From: Mucilaginibacter arboris | GTDB taxonomy: Bacteria; Bacteroidota; Bacteroidia; Sphingobacteriales; Sphingobacteriaceae | Direction of reading: 5' to 3' | DNA length: 64,000 nucleotides | NCBI RefSeq assembly: GCF_009754915.1 | Contig: NZ_WPIK01000008.1 | Span: forward strand, 1-64,000 | Part shown: piece by piece, positions 32,351-41,973 of the stretch | Layout: the number at the start of each line of letters is the position of its first letter | Numbering within the stretch: position 1 is the first letter of the stretch | Translations under genes and position numbers: made by a program | The notes under the pieces: generated by a model | The model's database searches: none | What the model was told of the DNA's origin: nothing | Seen by the model: only the letters and a program-made list of their open reading frames with translations

Positions 32351-34732
32351 ATGATGATAATGAATAAATTTTACCTGCTGTATTTAAAACGCGTTTCTTC
32401 TTTTGCCAACTACAAGTACCTGTTTGTCTGCAGTATTATTTTAGGAGGTTTCAGCAATCTTCAGGCTCAAAATAAATTTACGGTTAGCGGAACGATAAAA
32501 GATGCACAAACCGGCGAAACCTTAATCGGTGCAACCATTAAACTGCAGGAAGTTGTAATAAGCGGCGTAACCAGTAACAGTTATGGTTTTTATTCGCTTT
32601 CTGCTGGTAAAGGAAATTACCATTTGTTAATTAGTTATACCGGTTATCAAAGCGTTTCGAAAAACGTTAACTTAAACCAAAATTTAAAGCTTAACATACA
32701 ATTAAGTCCAGGCACTAATTTAAACGAAGTAACCATTACCGGTCGGGCAAAAAAAGACGAAGCGTTAAGCAGTCCGCAAATGGGGTTACAGGCATTCAGC
32801 ATCAAAGAAATAAAGGATGTGCCGGTTTTGTTAGGAGAACGTGACGTGCTTAAAACTATTCAGCTACTTCCCGGAATTAAATCTGCCGGCGAAGGCAACA
32901 GCGGCTTTTATGTTCGCGGCGGCGCAGCAGATCAAAACCTGATTTTGTTGGATGAAGCTACGGTTTACAATGCTTCGCATTTGTTAGGCTTTTTTTCAAC
33001 CTTTAATTCTGATGCCATAAAAGATGTAAACCTGTACAAAGGCAACATGCCAGCACAATATGGCGGGAGGCTGGCATCCGTGGTAGATATTAAAATGAAC
33101 GACGGCAACCAGAAAGAATATACTGCAGAAGGCGGCATCGGACTGATTGCTTCGCGCTTAAAAGTAGAAGGGCCGATTGTAAAAGACCGTGGTTCTTTTA
33201 TGATTAGCGGCCGCAGGACTTATGCTGATGTTTTTCTTAAAGCATCCAGTGATACTACACTTAAACAAAGTTCCCTTTATTTTTATGATTTAAATGCAAA
33301 AGCAAATTATCGTTTGGATGATAAAAATACCGTTTATCTTTCCGCTTATCTCGGTAAAGATGCGCTTGGTTTGGGCAACACTTTTAACCTGAACTGGGGA
33401 AACCAAACCGGAACGCTTCGTTTAAACCATCTTTTTAGCAGCAGGCTTTTCTCCAACACAACACTTATTTACAGCAACTATAATTACGAAATTACCAACT
33501 CGACTAACAACCAGGATTTTAAGGTAACTTCAAAAATAAACGATTACGAGTTTAAAGAGGATTTTCAATATTTTTTAAATGATAAACACCAAATTCGTTT
33601 TGGTTTGGATGCCGTACATCATACCATTGCCCCCGGTAACATTACTTCCTCAGAAACTTCCAGCATCAATTCCAAAACCTTGGAAGAACGCTACGGCGCA
33701 GAAATTTCTGCTTATATTTCTGATGAATGGCGCGCAACAGATCGTTTAAATATAGTTTATGGTTTGCGTGTAAATGCTTTTTCGCTGCTTGGCTCAGGTA
33801 CATTCAGTACTTATAATGCTGATGGAAGTATAGCAAGCAGTGCTGTTTTTAGCAGTGGAAAACTGGTGAAAACTTATATCAACCCGGAACCCCGCGCATC
33901 TGCCAGTTACCGTTTAGATTCGGTTAGTTCTGTTAAAGCAAGTTATTCGCGCAATACACAAAACCTGCATTTACTGTCTAATTCTACCTCCAGCTTGCCA
34001 ACAGATTTGTGGATTATGAGCAGCAATAACATTAAGCCGGAAATTGCCGACCAAGAATCGTTAGGTTATTATCGAAATTTAAAGGATAACCGGTACGAAT
34101 TTTCTACAGAGGTTTATTACAAAAGCATGCAGAACCAGATCGATTATAAAAATGCAGCAGAATTAAGGGCGAATGAAAATGTAGAATCGCAGTTACTGTT
34201 TGGGACAGGGAGGGCTTACGGGGTAGAGTTTTTCCTGAAAAAGAAAGAAGGTATTTTTACCGGCTGGCTGGGTTATACTTTATCACGGACAGAAAGAAAA
34301 TTTGATGGTATTAACGATGGTAACTATTTTCCAGCAAAGCAAGACCGCACACATGATATTTCTGCTGTTGGTATTTATAAACTAAGTAAACGCTGGACGC
34401 TTTCCGGTACTTTTGTTTACAGCACCGGCAATGCCATTACTTTTCCAAGCGGTAAATACACCATTAACGGAGAAACTACTTTCTATTATTCGGAGCGGAA
34501 CGGATACCGGATGCCAGCTTATCACCGTTTGGACCTGAGCGCAACACTGGAAGGAAAACCTCACCCTAAATACCACTCGAGCTGGACTTTTGGTTTATAT
34601 AATGCTTATGATCATCATAATGCCTACGTGATCGAATTTAAAGATAACCCTAACGATCCAAGCCGTACGGAAGCAGAGCAAACTGCGCTTTTTGGCATCA
34701 TCCCGTCTGTTACCTGGAATTTTAAGTTTTAA
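32351..34732 (+). CDS. TonB-dependent receptor with carboxypeptidase-regulatory domain
   Basis: 793 aa; start uncertain between ATG 32351 and 32360. A signal anchor (about 17-40) is followed by a CarboxypepD_reg-like domain (FTVSGTIKDAQTGETLIGAT, about 42-128), the plug (VPVLLGERDVLKTIQLLPGI, GNSGFYVRGGAADQNLILLD) and a beta-barrel to the C-terminal aromatic WNFKF. It sits in the outer membrane and imports a ligand with TonB energy. The following DUF4249 lipoprotein, four bases downstream, is the usual partner. It is not a SusC: no SusD gene adjoins. Confidence 0.92.
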   Translation: MMIMNKFYLLYLKRVSSFANYKYLFVCSIILGGFSNLQAQNKFTVSGTIKDAQTGETLIGATIKLQEVVISGVTSNSYGFYSLSAGKGNYHLLISYTGYQSVSKNVNLNQNLKLNIQLSPGTNLNEVTITGRAKKDEALSSPQMGLQAFSIKEIKDVPVLLGERDVLKTIQLLPGIKSAGEGNSGFYVRGGAADQNLILLDEATVYNASHLLGFFSTFNSDAIKDVNLYKGNMPAQYGGRLASVVDIKMNDGNQKEYTAEGGIGLIASRLKVEGPIVKDRGSFMISGRRTYADVFLKASSDTTLKQSSLYFYDLNAKANYRLDDKNTVYLSAYLGKDALGLGNTFNLNWGNQTGTLRLNHLFSSRLFSNTTLIYSNYNYEITNSTNNQDFKVTSKINDYEFKEDFQYFLNDKHQIRFGLDAVHHTIAPGNITSSETSSINSKTLEERYGAEISAYISDEWRATDRLNIVYGLRVNAFSLLGSGTFSTYNADGSIASSAVFSSGKLVKTYINPEPRASASYRLDSVSSVKASYSRNTQNLHLLSNSTSSLPTDLWIMSSNNIKPEIADQESLGYYRNLKDNRYEFSTEVYYKSMQNQIDYKNAAELRANENVESQLLFGTGRAYGVEFFLKKKEGIFTGWLGYTLSRTERKFDGINDGNYFPAKQDRTHDISAVGIYKLSKRWTLSGTFVYSTGNAITFPSGKYTINGETTFYYSERNGYRMPAYHRLDLSATLEGKPHPKYHSSWTFGLYNAYDHHNAYVIEFKDNPNDPSRTEAEQTALFGIIPSVTWNFKF

Positions 34733-34734
34733 TT

Positions 34735-35538
34735 ATGAAAAGTAAAATTTACCATCAGCAAATATTTTGCACCCTGCTGGTTTTTGCTATGCTTCTTTTA
34801 TCGTGCAAAAAAGTAATTAATATTGATTTTAAAGATGCAGGTTCTTTACTGGTGATAGAAGGTAGTGTAACCAACCAGGGGAATACCCAAACGGTTAAAC
34901 TTTCAAAATCTGTTGCCGTTACAGATCCTAATAATTTTCCGGCAGTATCAGGCGCCACTGTTACCATTGCCAGCAGTGATGGTAAAACTTACAAATTACT
35001 GGAACAAACTGCCGGTACTTATATTACCAATACTTTAAAAGGGCAGCCCACAAAAACTTACCAGCTAACTGTGGTTACCGGTAATAAAACTTATACAGCA
35101 ATTTCTACCATGCCTAACCCTGTTAAATTAGACTCGATCGGTTTGAATTTGGTTAGCGTTTTAAACAAAGATTATATTTACCCGGAAGTTTATTATCAGG
35201 ACCCTGCCGGTATAGCTAATTATTATCATTTTACTTTAGCCGTAAATAATGTAAAATCAAACAATATTTTTGTTTATAATGATGACTTGACGGATGGCCG
35301 AAAAGTATCTCATCAATTGCGCGACAATGATCTGGAACTGGTTTCGGGCAAGCTGATTTCGATTGAAATGCAATGTATAGATAAAAATATTTACAACTAC
35401 TGGAACGGATTAGACCAAAACCAAAACCGCGGAGGTGCTTCTACAACGCCAGCAAACCCACCGTCTAACATTAGCAATGGCGCATTGGGTAATTTTAGCG
35501 CATATACTGTGCAGCAAAGTTTTTTTGTAGTTCCGTAA
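34735..35538 (+). CDS. DUF4249 surface lipoprotein
   Basis: 267 aa. The signal peptide runs to the lipobox MLLLSC (Cys about residue 24), followed by KKVINIDFKDAGSLLVIEGS, the DUF4249 opening. The domain continues to the C-terminus with VKLSKSVAVTDPNNFPAVSG and an Asn/Gly-rich tail. DUF4249 genes regularly follow TonB-dependent receptors of this type and are presumed outer-membrane accessory proteins; the ligand is unknown. A repeat element encodes the lipobox. Confidence 0.9.
   Translation: MKSKIYHQQIFCTLLVFAMLLLSCKKVINIDFKDAGSLLVIEGSVTNQGNTQTVKLSKSVAVTDPNNFPAVSGATVTIASSDGKTYKLLEQTAGTYITNTLKGQPTKTYQLTVVTGNKTYTAISTMPNPVKLDSIGLNLVSVLNKDYIYPEVYYQDPAGIANYYHFTLAVNNVKSNNIFVYNDDLTDGRKVSHQLRDNDLELVSGKLISIEMQCIDKNIYNYWNGLDQNQNRGGASTTPANPPSNISNGALGNFSAYTVQQSFFVVP
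34789..34812 (+). repeat. ATGCTTCTTTTA element encoding a lipobox
   Basis: An exact core at 34789-34800, spacer TCGTGC, right half AAAAAAG. In frame it reads MLLLSCKK, i.e. the lipobox of the DUF4249 protein. Confidence 0.88.
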
Positions 35539-35562
35539 AAAGCTGCTTAACTTCTTATTTAA

Positions 35563-35587
35563 ATACTTCTTTTATCTCCTAAAAATC
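35563..35587 (+). repeat. element variant (ATACTTCTTTTA)
   Basis: One-base core variant at 35563-35574, spacer TCTCC, right half TAAAAATC, 25 bases past the DUF4249 stop. The rest of the gap to 35761 shows no gene. Confidence 0.8.
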
Positions 35588-35761
35588 TCTACTGTTGTTC
35601 TATTTGTAACCAGAAAGCCAACACCCGCTTCTTTAAAATCAAACCTTTACAAAACGAAAGGGTTGCTTAACTAATAAGCACATCAATCAAAACAGCATTA
35701 ACTTAAACTGATGGTTAAAACAACAATTTATAAGGGTTAAAGCTTCTGTAAGAAAATATTT

Positions 35762-36961
35762 ATGAACAACACCAAAGCTTCACCCCTGATAAAACTAAGC
35801 CTTATTTCACTTACTATCGGTGGCTTCAGCATCGGCATGACAGAGTTTTTAATGATGGGCGTTTTGCCCGATCTTTCCCGCTCGCTGCATGTTTCTATCC
35901 CAACTGCCGGCCATCTTATTTCCATTTATGCTTTAGGTGTTGTTATTGGTGCACCGTTAATGGTTGGTTTAACCAGTCATCTTCCGCCTAAAAAAGTATT
36001 AATCGGTTTAATGCTGATGGTTTTGGTGTTTAACGGGCTGTTTGCGTTAGCTCCAAATTACCCTTTGCTTTTAGCCGCACGTTTTTTAGCAGGATTGCCT
36101 CACGGTGCTTTTTTTGGGATTGGTGCTGTTGTTGCCAGTAAACTTGCCGATCCGGGAAGGGAAGCCAGGGCAGTTTCAGTAATGTTTGCCGGGTTAACCG
36201 TAGCCAATATTATTGGCGTTCCGCTGGGCACTTACATCGGCCACAATTTAAGCTGGCGTTTATCTTTTTTATTGATTGCAGCCGTTGCACTTGTAGCCGT
36301 GGTTGCTATTAAAATTTGGCTGCCAGCTTTAAAAGCAGCTTCAGAAGCCAGTTTTGTTAAAAGCCTTAAAATTTTTAAACAACCAGGTTTATGGATTATT
36401 ATTGGCATCTCGTCTATTGGTACAGGAGGAATGTTTGCGTGGATTAGTTATATCGCACCTTTGATGACGGAAGTAGCAGGTTTTGGCAACAATACCATCA
36501 CGATCATTATGGTGATTGCAGGTTTAGGCATGGCCGTAGGAAACTTTACCGGTGGCCGTTTAGCCGATCGTTTTTCGCCTTTAATTACAACTTGTGCCTT
36601 GCTCATTTGCATGATCCTGGCCTTACTTGCCACCGTTGCTTTAGTCCATTTTAAAACTACAGCTATCGGTATGACTTTTATAACAGGTGCTATCGGTTTT
36701 AGCGTAATTGCACCTATGCAAATGCTGATTATGCAGGAAGCAAAAGGTGCAGAAATGTTAGCCTCGTCGGTTTTACAGGCAAGTTCTAACATGGGCAACG
36801 CTTTAGGCGCATTTTTGGGTGGTTTGCCCATTGCCGCAGGTTTTGGCTATACTTCTCCGGAATACGTGGGCGCAGGTCTGGCTTTCTGTGGTTTTCTTTT
36901 TTGTTTGATCCTGATGCAAGTGCACAAACAACAGCAAAAAGCACAAGTTGTACTGCAGTAA
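35762..36961 (+). CDS. MFS transporter, AraJ/sugar-efflux-like
   Basis: 399 aa, twelve predicted membrane helices. The loop 2-3 region reads LPPKKVLIGLMLMVLVFNGL and helix 4-5 carries RFLAGLPHGAFFGIGAVVAS, typical of the DHA1 subgroup that includes AraJ and PbuE-like exporters. TGGRLADRF marks the second-half repeat. It is expected to export sugars or small drugs using the proton gradient; the substrate cannot be specified. Monocistronic, ending before a paired repeat. Confidence 0.9.
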   Translation: MNNTKASPLIKLSLISLTIGGFSIGMTEFLMMGVLPDLSRSLHVSIPTAGHLISIYALGVVIGAPLMVGLTSHLPPKKVLIGLMLMVLVFNGLFALAPNYPLLLAARFLAGLPHGAFFGIGAVVASKLADPGREARAVSVMFAGLTVANIIGVPLGTYIGHNLSWRLSFLLIAAVALVAVVAIKIWLPALKAASEASFVKSLKIFKQPGLWIIIGISSIGTGGMFAWISYIAPLMTEVAGFGNNTITIIMVIAGLGMAVGNFTGGRLADRFSPLITTCALLICMILALLATVALVHFKTTAIGMTFITGAIGFSVIAPMQMLIMQEAKGAEMLASSVLQASSNMGNALGAFLGGLPIAAGFGYTSPEYVGAGLAFCGFLFCLILMQVHKQQQKAQVVLQ

Positions 36962-36996
36962 TTATTGCTGCTTTTCAAGTTGGATTGACGGAGGCT

Positions 36997-37085
36997 GATA
37001 CTTCTTTTATCACCTAAAAACTTTAACTTTTTTACGCAATTGTTAAGTTAATAAACACTGATTTTTAGGTGATAAAAGAAGCATC
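36997..37085. repeat. long inverted pair of elements between convergent genes
   Basis: Arms 36997-37020 and 37062-37085 match over 24 bases with one mismatch (ATAC versus ATGC), separated by 41 bases. Both contain the spacer TCACC. It is 35 bases past the MFS stop and 75 bases past the MG2-protein stop. Confidence 0.9.
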
Positions 37086-37160
37086 GCTATAACAACAACA
37101 AACTCTGCATTAAAAACACATTGAATTGAAGTATTGAAAAATACTTTTTCCGGCATAGTT

Positions 37161-39989
37161 TCAAGGCATATTCCTGTCAGGCATAATAAGAAGTTTTTCT
37201 CTATTGAAACCAATGTTACCATTTAAGTCTGTTCCTGCTATTTGGATAGTATAAGAACCTGGTAAATCAGCCGCATAAAAGAATATTGTAGCTTTGCCAT
37301 TTTTATCCGTTATAATATTAGGTTCCCAATGTATAGTTGATCGTAGGTCAGTGGCCGTTGTTATACTTTTATTGATGCTATATCTGGGCCGGTAAAATTG
37401 TTTTGGAAGGCTGAAGGGGAGAGGCCTGTAAACAGCTACATTTGGTGTTTGGTTAATAAAAGGACCATTGCCATCACGAGTGGTAATTTCTATATATGAC
37501 CAACCGCCTGGAGGAGGGATTTTAAAATATGTAAAACCATATTTGCCAGTATATTTATCACTCGACATCAGTTCTACGCCTTTAATGTCAGCAGCCGTAA
37601 ATGCATTAAATACACTTCTTTCAAATTCATAACGTTCGTTCAGGACTGATGTATTAGACCTTTCTGCCTGATAATAAAATTCCAGATTAACACCATCAAA
37701 AATGAATTTAACATGATCGCTATGAATCATAAACCATAAATCAAAGCTGTAGGCTGGTATCCGGGCAGTAAAGCCAGGAATTTTTTGGTAAAGCAGCTCT
37801 AACAAGCTTGTTTTTGATACTTTAATGAGGTCTTCTTCATTCAAAGTTAAATCTGCATTGCCTGGCCCATTTAAGTTGTGAGAAGTTTTTACAGTTTTTT
37901 TTGCCCTGATGGTTACTTCTTTTAAAACAATACCTGTAAGTTTTTGTTGCTGCTCATTCCTGATCCTGCTATAATCAGTATATCTAACTATAGGTTTGTC
38001 TGTATTAATATACCATGGCATAGTTAACCGGTTATTAAAGGTAAATACCGGAGGCACAAATTCATCCAATTTAATATTTGTATTACTTTTTCCATTTCTA
38101 TTTTTAGACTGTATTACAAAAGCAGTAGTACTGTCTATTATTGGCAGCCTGTTAAAAATAAAATATCCTTGTTTATCCGAAATTGTATCTTGAAGCAATA
38201 ATGGTTTTTTACTAAAAATCGTAATTTTTGCATCCTGCAGCCCATGATTAAACATATTGCTTACCCTGCCTTTTATTGCAAATCCGGATTCTGCAGCAAA
38301 TCGAACAGGTTGTGGCTTTTTAAGCACGTCTGACCATTTATAGCTTGTCCACCCCTGGGCTAAAAGTAAGTTGTCCAACTCCTCTAAATGCTGTGTACCT
38401 TTGTTATTCAAATAATACTCTGGTTGTTCAACATCACCTTTTAAATCATCTGTTAATAGCAGGTTAGTTATGATGTTGCCACTGTTAATAGAATCAGGTT
38501 TTACCTGGCTATCGTCTGTTACAGCTAATGAGAAATTTCCTTGTATCGGTTTACCGTAGCTATCAGTAACGTTAATGGCTAAAGCAATACTATCATGGGT
38601 AAAATAACTTTTTTGGTTAGGCTTTATTGTTATATTCAATTGGTTATGATGGTCAATAAATACAGTCCGCTCACAAACAGGCTCAAAAGTATTGGCATTA
38701 AATAAAGTAATACTGGCAATGCCAGTAGGAAAACTACGGGTATTGATCTTTCCTATAAGAGAACCATTTGCAAAAGAAACCCTGCTGGCATAACATACTA
38801 TTCCCTGTACATGCCCAATTAAATAGTAATCAGTATTATTACCCGCCATAATATCATCTGTGGCAGCAATAGCTATTTCTAAAGTATCAGTTAATTGAGA
38901 ATTTGGCTTTATTCTCATAACTATGCCGGAAGCTTGTACCACAGGAAGCGGATACTTTTTGGTTTTACCATTGAAAAGTGTTACTACTGCTGTATATGTT
39001 TCGTTGGCAAAAGGGGTAAAATTAACTATGCCTATACCTTTAAAAGCTGCTTTAAATACTGCAACCTTCTCATTTTTACTGTTTATAACAACACCACCTA
39101 CATTTATTCCGTAACCATTGCTACTAATTGCCTTAAAACCAATATGTGCCGGAATACCTGCTATCAGTTTTCCACTTTCTGGCATAAACTGCAAATCGGG
39201 ATCATCACCATCTAATGTAATTGGAATAGTTAACTGATGCTGATGATGGTCATCACTGCTTTTTTGAAGCACCTCTAAAACAAATGAACTGTTAGTTGCT
39301 AAATCAGGAACATCAAAATCTATATTCAGGCTACCGTTAGCTGTAGTTTGAAGTTCGCTTTTATACCAAACTTTTTTATTCTGGCGTATTTTTAAAAGTA
39401 AATTTTGTAAGCTTACGGGTTGATGATTTAATTGTGTAAGAAGCAAAGAAAGGTTTACATGTTTGTTGTCCGGCTTGCTCACTTTAGTTGATTCTACATT
39501 TACCAGCCATGATTTTTCATCAGGATTACTGATGAAAATACTTTTTTTAAATTCAAAGTTCTCGTTAAAGTTGCGTTGCCAATTGCTATAAGCCCTGATT
39601 GTATAACTACCAGCAAATATTTCCTTATCATCGAGCGCCAAATTTCCCCAACTAATGCCTGATATAACAGGTAACTTAATCCGTTTTATTACCCTATTGC
39701 TATCATTTGATAGCTCCAGATAAATAATACCGCTTTTAGCAGAAGGAATTAATGCGCCTGCTTGTAATAGGTATGCTTTAAACCATATCGTATCTCCAAA
39801 ACTATAGTAAGGTTTGTCTAATTGTACGTAAAGTTTTTCTGGCGTAATATTGTGGCCAAAGCTGTCTATTTTAGCAATAATTGTATTTATTGGCCGTGTT
39901 TGTTTCTGTGTTGATAGATGTTGAGCCTCTAAAAAGCACGGTAGCACAAGTAATGCCATTAAAAGGATTTTTAAGGTTAAAACACGCAT
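37161..39989 (-). CDS. large MG2-domain / carboxypeptidase-regulatory protein
   Basis: 942 aa with an N-terminal signal peptide (about 1-22). An alpha-2-macroglobulin MG2-like domain begins EKLYVQLDKPYYSFGDTIWF (about 50-69). Further immunoglobulin-like domains lead to a carboxypeptidase-regulatory domain (FAIKGRVSNMFNHGLQDAKI, about 570-590), a TonB-plug-like stretch (about 690-770) and a C-terminal Ig-like domain (TDKNGKATIFFYAADLPGSY). Such giant proteins are common in Bacteroidota and are presumed periplasmic or outer-membrane; function is unknown. Full length, monocistronic. Confidence 0.85.
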   Translation of the reverse strand: MRVLTLKILLMALLVLPCFLEAQHLSTQKQTRPINTIIAKIDSFGHNITPEKLYVQLDKPYYSFGDTIWFKAYLLQAGALIPSAKSGIIYLELSNDSNRVIKRIKLPVISGISWGNLALDDKEIFAGSYTIRAYSNWQRNFNENFEFKKSIFISNPDEKSWLVNVESTKVSKPDNKHVNLSLLLTQLNHQPVSLQNLLLKIRQNKKVWYKSELQTTANGSLNIDFDVPDLATNSSFVLEVLQKSSDDHHQHQLTIPITLDGDDPDLQFMPESGKLIAGIPAHIGFKAISSNGYGINVGGVVINSKNEKVAVFKAAFKGIGIVNFTPFANETYTAVVTLFNGKTKKYPLPVVQASGIVMRIKPNSQLTDTLEIAIAATDDIMAGNNTDYYLIGHVQGIVCYASRVSFANGSLIGKINTRSFPTGIASITLFNANTFEPVCERTVFIDHHNQLNITIKPNQKSYFTHDSIALAINVTDSYGKPIQGNFSLAVTDDSQVKPDSINSGNIITNLLLTDDLKGDVEQPEYYLNNKGTQHLEELDNLLLAQGWTSYKWSDVLKKPQPVRFAAESGFAIKGRVSNMFNHGLQDAKITIFSKKPLLLQDTISDKQGYFIFNRLPIIDSTTAFVIQSKNRNGKSNTNIKLDEFVPPVFTFNNRLTMPWYINTDKPIVRYTDYSRIRNEQQQKLTGIVLKEVTIRAKKTVKTSHNLNGPGNADLTLNEEDLIKVSKTSLLELLYQKIPGFTARIPAYSFDLWFMIHSDHVKFIFDGVNLEFYYQAERSNTSVLNERYEFERSVFNAFTAADIKGVELMSSDKYTGKYGFTYFKIPPPGGWSYIEITTRDGNGPFINQTPNVAVYRPLPFSLPKQFYRPRYSINKSITTATDLRSTIHWEPNIITDKNGKATIFFYAADLPGSYTIQIAGTDLNGNIGFNREKLLIMPDRNMP

Positions 39990-40051
39990 GTTACGGATAA
40001 TGCAATGAAGAATTATTTAAGGTCTGATTAAATTTTATTCAAATATTTTCT

Positions 40052-40147
40052 ATGCTTCTTTTACCACACAAAAACCGGTAGCCTTGTTGTACTTTTTGTA
40101 TCGATATAAATCTTCAAACAAAGCATTTATAGGCATAAAAGAAGCAT
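40052..40147. repeat. inverted pair of elements between divergent genes
   Basis: An exact + core (40052-40063) and an exact - core (40136-40147) face each other, 72 bases apart, upstream of both the MG2 protein and the APC permease. Spacers (CCACA and TGCCT) do not pair here. The rest of 39990-40354 is AT-rich leader without a gene. Confidence 0.85.
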
Positions 40148-40354
40148 TATAAATGTTGATGAAATAAATTTAAATAGGCTCTAATTTTTAAGTTTTTAAG
40201 ATCGTTTTATTGTTAAATATATAAAAGAGGGAATAGTAAATAAAATACATTTTCCGGTTACCTGATAATTTTTATAATTTGTGCTTCGCTTAAATTTATT
40301 AAGCCTGATCAAATTCTTTCCATATAATGTACTTAGTTTCCTACACCGTTAACC

Positions 40355-41713
40355 ATGTCTGAACCTACGCAGGAAAGACGTTTAGGCCTTGTTCATGCAA
40401 CTGCAATCAACATGACCGATATGGTTGGTATCGGGCCTTTTATAACCCTTCCTATGGTAATCGGGATGATGAACGGCCCGTACTTTTTGTATGCCTGGCT
40501 TGCCGGTGCAGCTTTATCTATGGTTGATGCAATGGTATGGAGCGAGCTGGGCGCAGCATTTCCAAAAGCAGGCGGTTCTTATAATTTTTTAAAAGAAACC
40601 TATGGTAAAACAGGCTTGGGCAGATTGATGAGTTTTTTGTTTGTCTGGCAAACCATGATCCAGGCACCGCTCGTAATTGCTTCTGCTGCAATTGGTTTTG
40701 CTGCTTATTTTTCCTATTTGTTGCCATTAACGCCAATAGAATCAAAAATGATGAGCGGCGGCGTTGTAATTTGCATCGTTGCTTTACTTTACAGGAAAAT
40801 TGAAGACATCGGAAAAATAAGTGTTCTGCTTTGGGCAGCCGTTATTTTAACTATGCTTTGGATTATTGGCGGAGGAATAGCACATGGCAATTTCCTGCAA
40901 CCGGTAAAGCAAATTAACGACGGGATGACTATGAATTATGCTTTTGTTACCGCTATTGGTTTTGCAAGCGTAAAAAGTGTTTACAGTTACCTGGGCTATT
41001 ATAACGTTTGCCATTTAGGCGGAGAAATCGTTAATCCATCAAAAAATATTCCACGCAGTATGTTTCTTTCTATTGCCGGAATTGCAGTTTTGTACCTGAT
41101 GATGAATGTGAGCGTAGTAAGTGTAATACCCTGGCAACATGCTAAAAATAGCCAGTTCGTTATCAGCGAATTTATGCAGCATTTAGCTGGGCCTACCGCT
41201 GCAAAAATTGTAACCTGCCTTATTTTACTCGTTGCTTTTGCTTCGGTTTTTTCGGCTACACTGGGTTATAGCCGCATTCCGTATGCCGCCGCCGCAGACG
41301 GTGCTTTTTTTAAGGTTTTTGCAAAGTTGCATCCAACCGGTAAATTTCCTTATGTTTCGCTGTTGGTTTTAGGTGCTATTGCCTTTGTTTTTAGTCTGCT
41401 TTTTAAGCTGAGTGATGTAATCAGTGCTATTTTGGCTATGCGGATACTGATCCAGTTTATTGCACAAGCCGTTGGATTATTAATGCTGAGAAAAGTAAGG
41501 CCCCAAAAAGATTTTCCATATAAAATGCCTTTTTTCCCTATGCCGGTTTATCTCGCTATACTGCTTTGGGCATGTATTTTAATTTCTACCGGGTTTACAA
41601 TGGCTGCAGGAGGTATGATCGCTATCATTAGCGGTGCTATTGTTTACTTTATTAAAGCTAAAGTGAACAGGGAATGGCCTTTTCAAACAATAGAAAAAAG
41701 CAATTCAGTCTAA
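40355..41713 (+). CDS. APC-family amino acid/polyamine permease
   Basis: 452 aa, twelve helices. Helix 1 carries NMTDMVGIGPFITLPMVIGM with the unwound GIGP substrate motif; ELGAAFPKAGGSYNFLKETY is the typical helix 2-3 signature with PKAGGSY. It probably imports or exchanges amino acids in the inner membrane with protons or sodium; the substrate is undetermined. Monocistronic. The 260 bases after it (to 41973) hold no gene I can support. Confidence 0.9.
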   Translation: MSEPTQERRLGLVHATAINMTDMVGIGPFITLPMVIGMMNGPYFLYAWLAGAALSMVDAMVWSELGAAFPKAGGSYNFLKETYGKTGLGRLMSFLFVWQTMIQAPLVIASAAIGFAAYFSYLLPLTPIESKMMSGGVVICIVALLYRKIEDIGKISVLLWAAVILTMLWIIGGGIAHGNFLQPVKQINDGMTMNYAFVTAIGFASVKSVYSYLGYYNVCHLGGEIVNPSKNIPRSMFLSIAGIAVLYLMMNVSVVSVIPWQHAKNSQFVISEFMQHLAGPTAAKIVTCLILLVAFASVFSATLGYSRIPYAAAADGAFFKVFAKLHPTGKFPYVSLLVLGAIAFVFSLLFKLSDVISAILAMRILIQFIAQAVGLLMLRKVRPQKDFPYKMPFFPMPVYLAILLWACILISTGFTMAAGGMIAIISGAIVYFIKAKVNREWPFQTIEKSNSV

Positions 41714-41973
41714 GGCCATAGTTAAAAACAGAAAGGCAATGGCTTTAGTTCAGTAACTTATCAACCAGGGATTAAAAACAAGGCCTATGATACTTTTTTA
41801 CGTCTGGCTATTTGTTCTTGGGGTGCAGCCACACAATTTTTTTACTGGTATTTAACTGCCTGCACCATCGGTCCTTTAACTGTTAGCATCAGTATGAGGG
41901 TACGGAACGATACTCCAAAATAGAGGTTAGTTTTTTTAAAATAAAAGTATCGCCTGTAAACCCTTCTTTTTAA

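Noticed and set aside
32351-35538. SusC/SusD polysaccharide utilisation locus
   Set aside because: The receptor lacks a SusD partner; the lipoprotein is DUF4249, which belongs to a different receptor class.
41714-41973. Possible gene relic between the APC permease and kup
   Set aside because: Short hydrophobic stretches appear on the plus strand (for example FYVWLFVLGVQPHNFF) but stops interrupt and no family is recognised.
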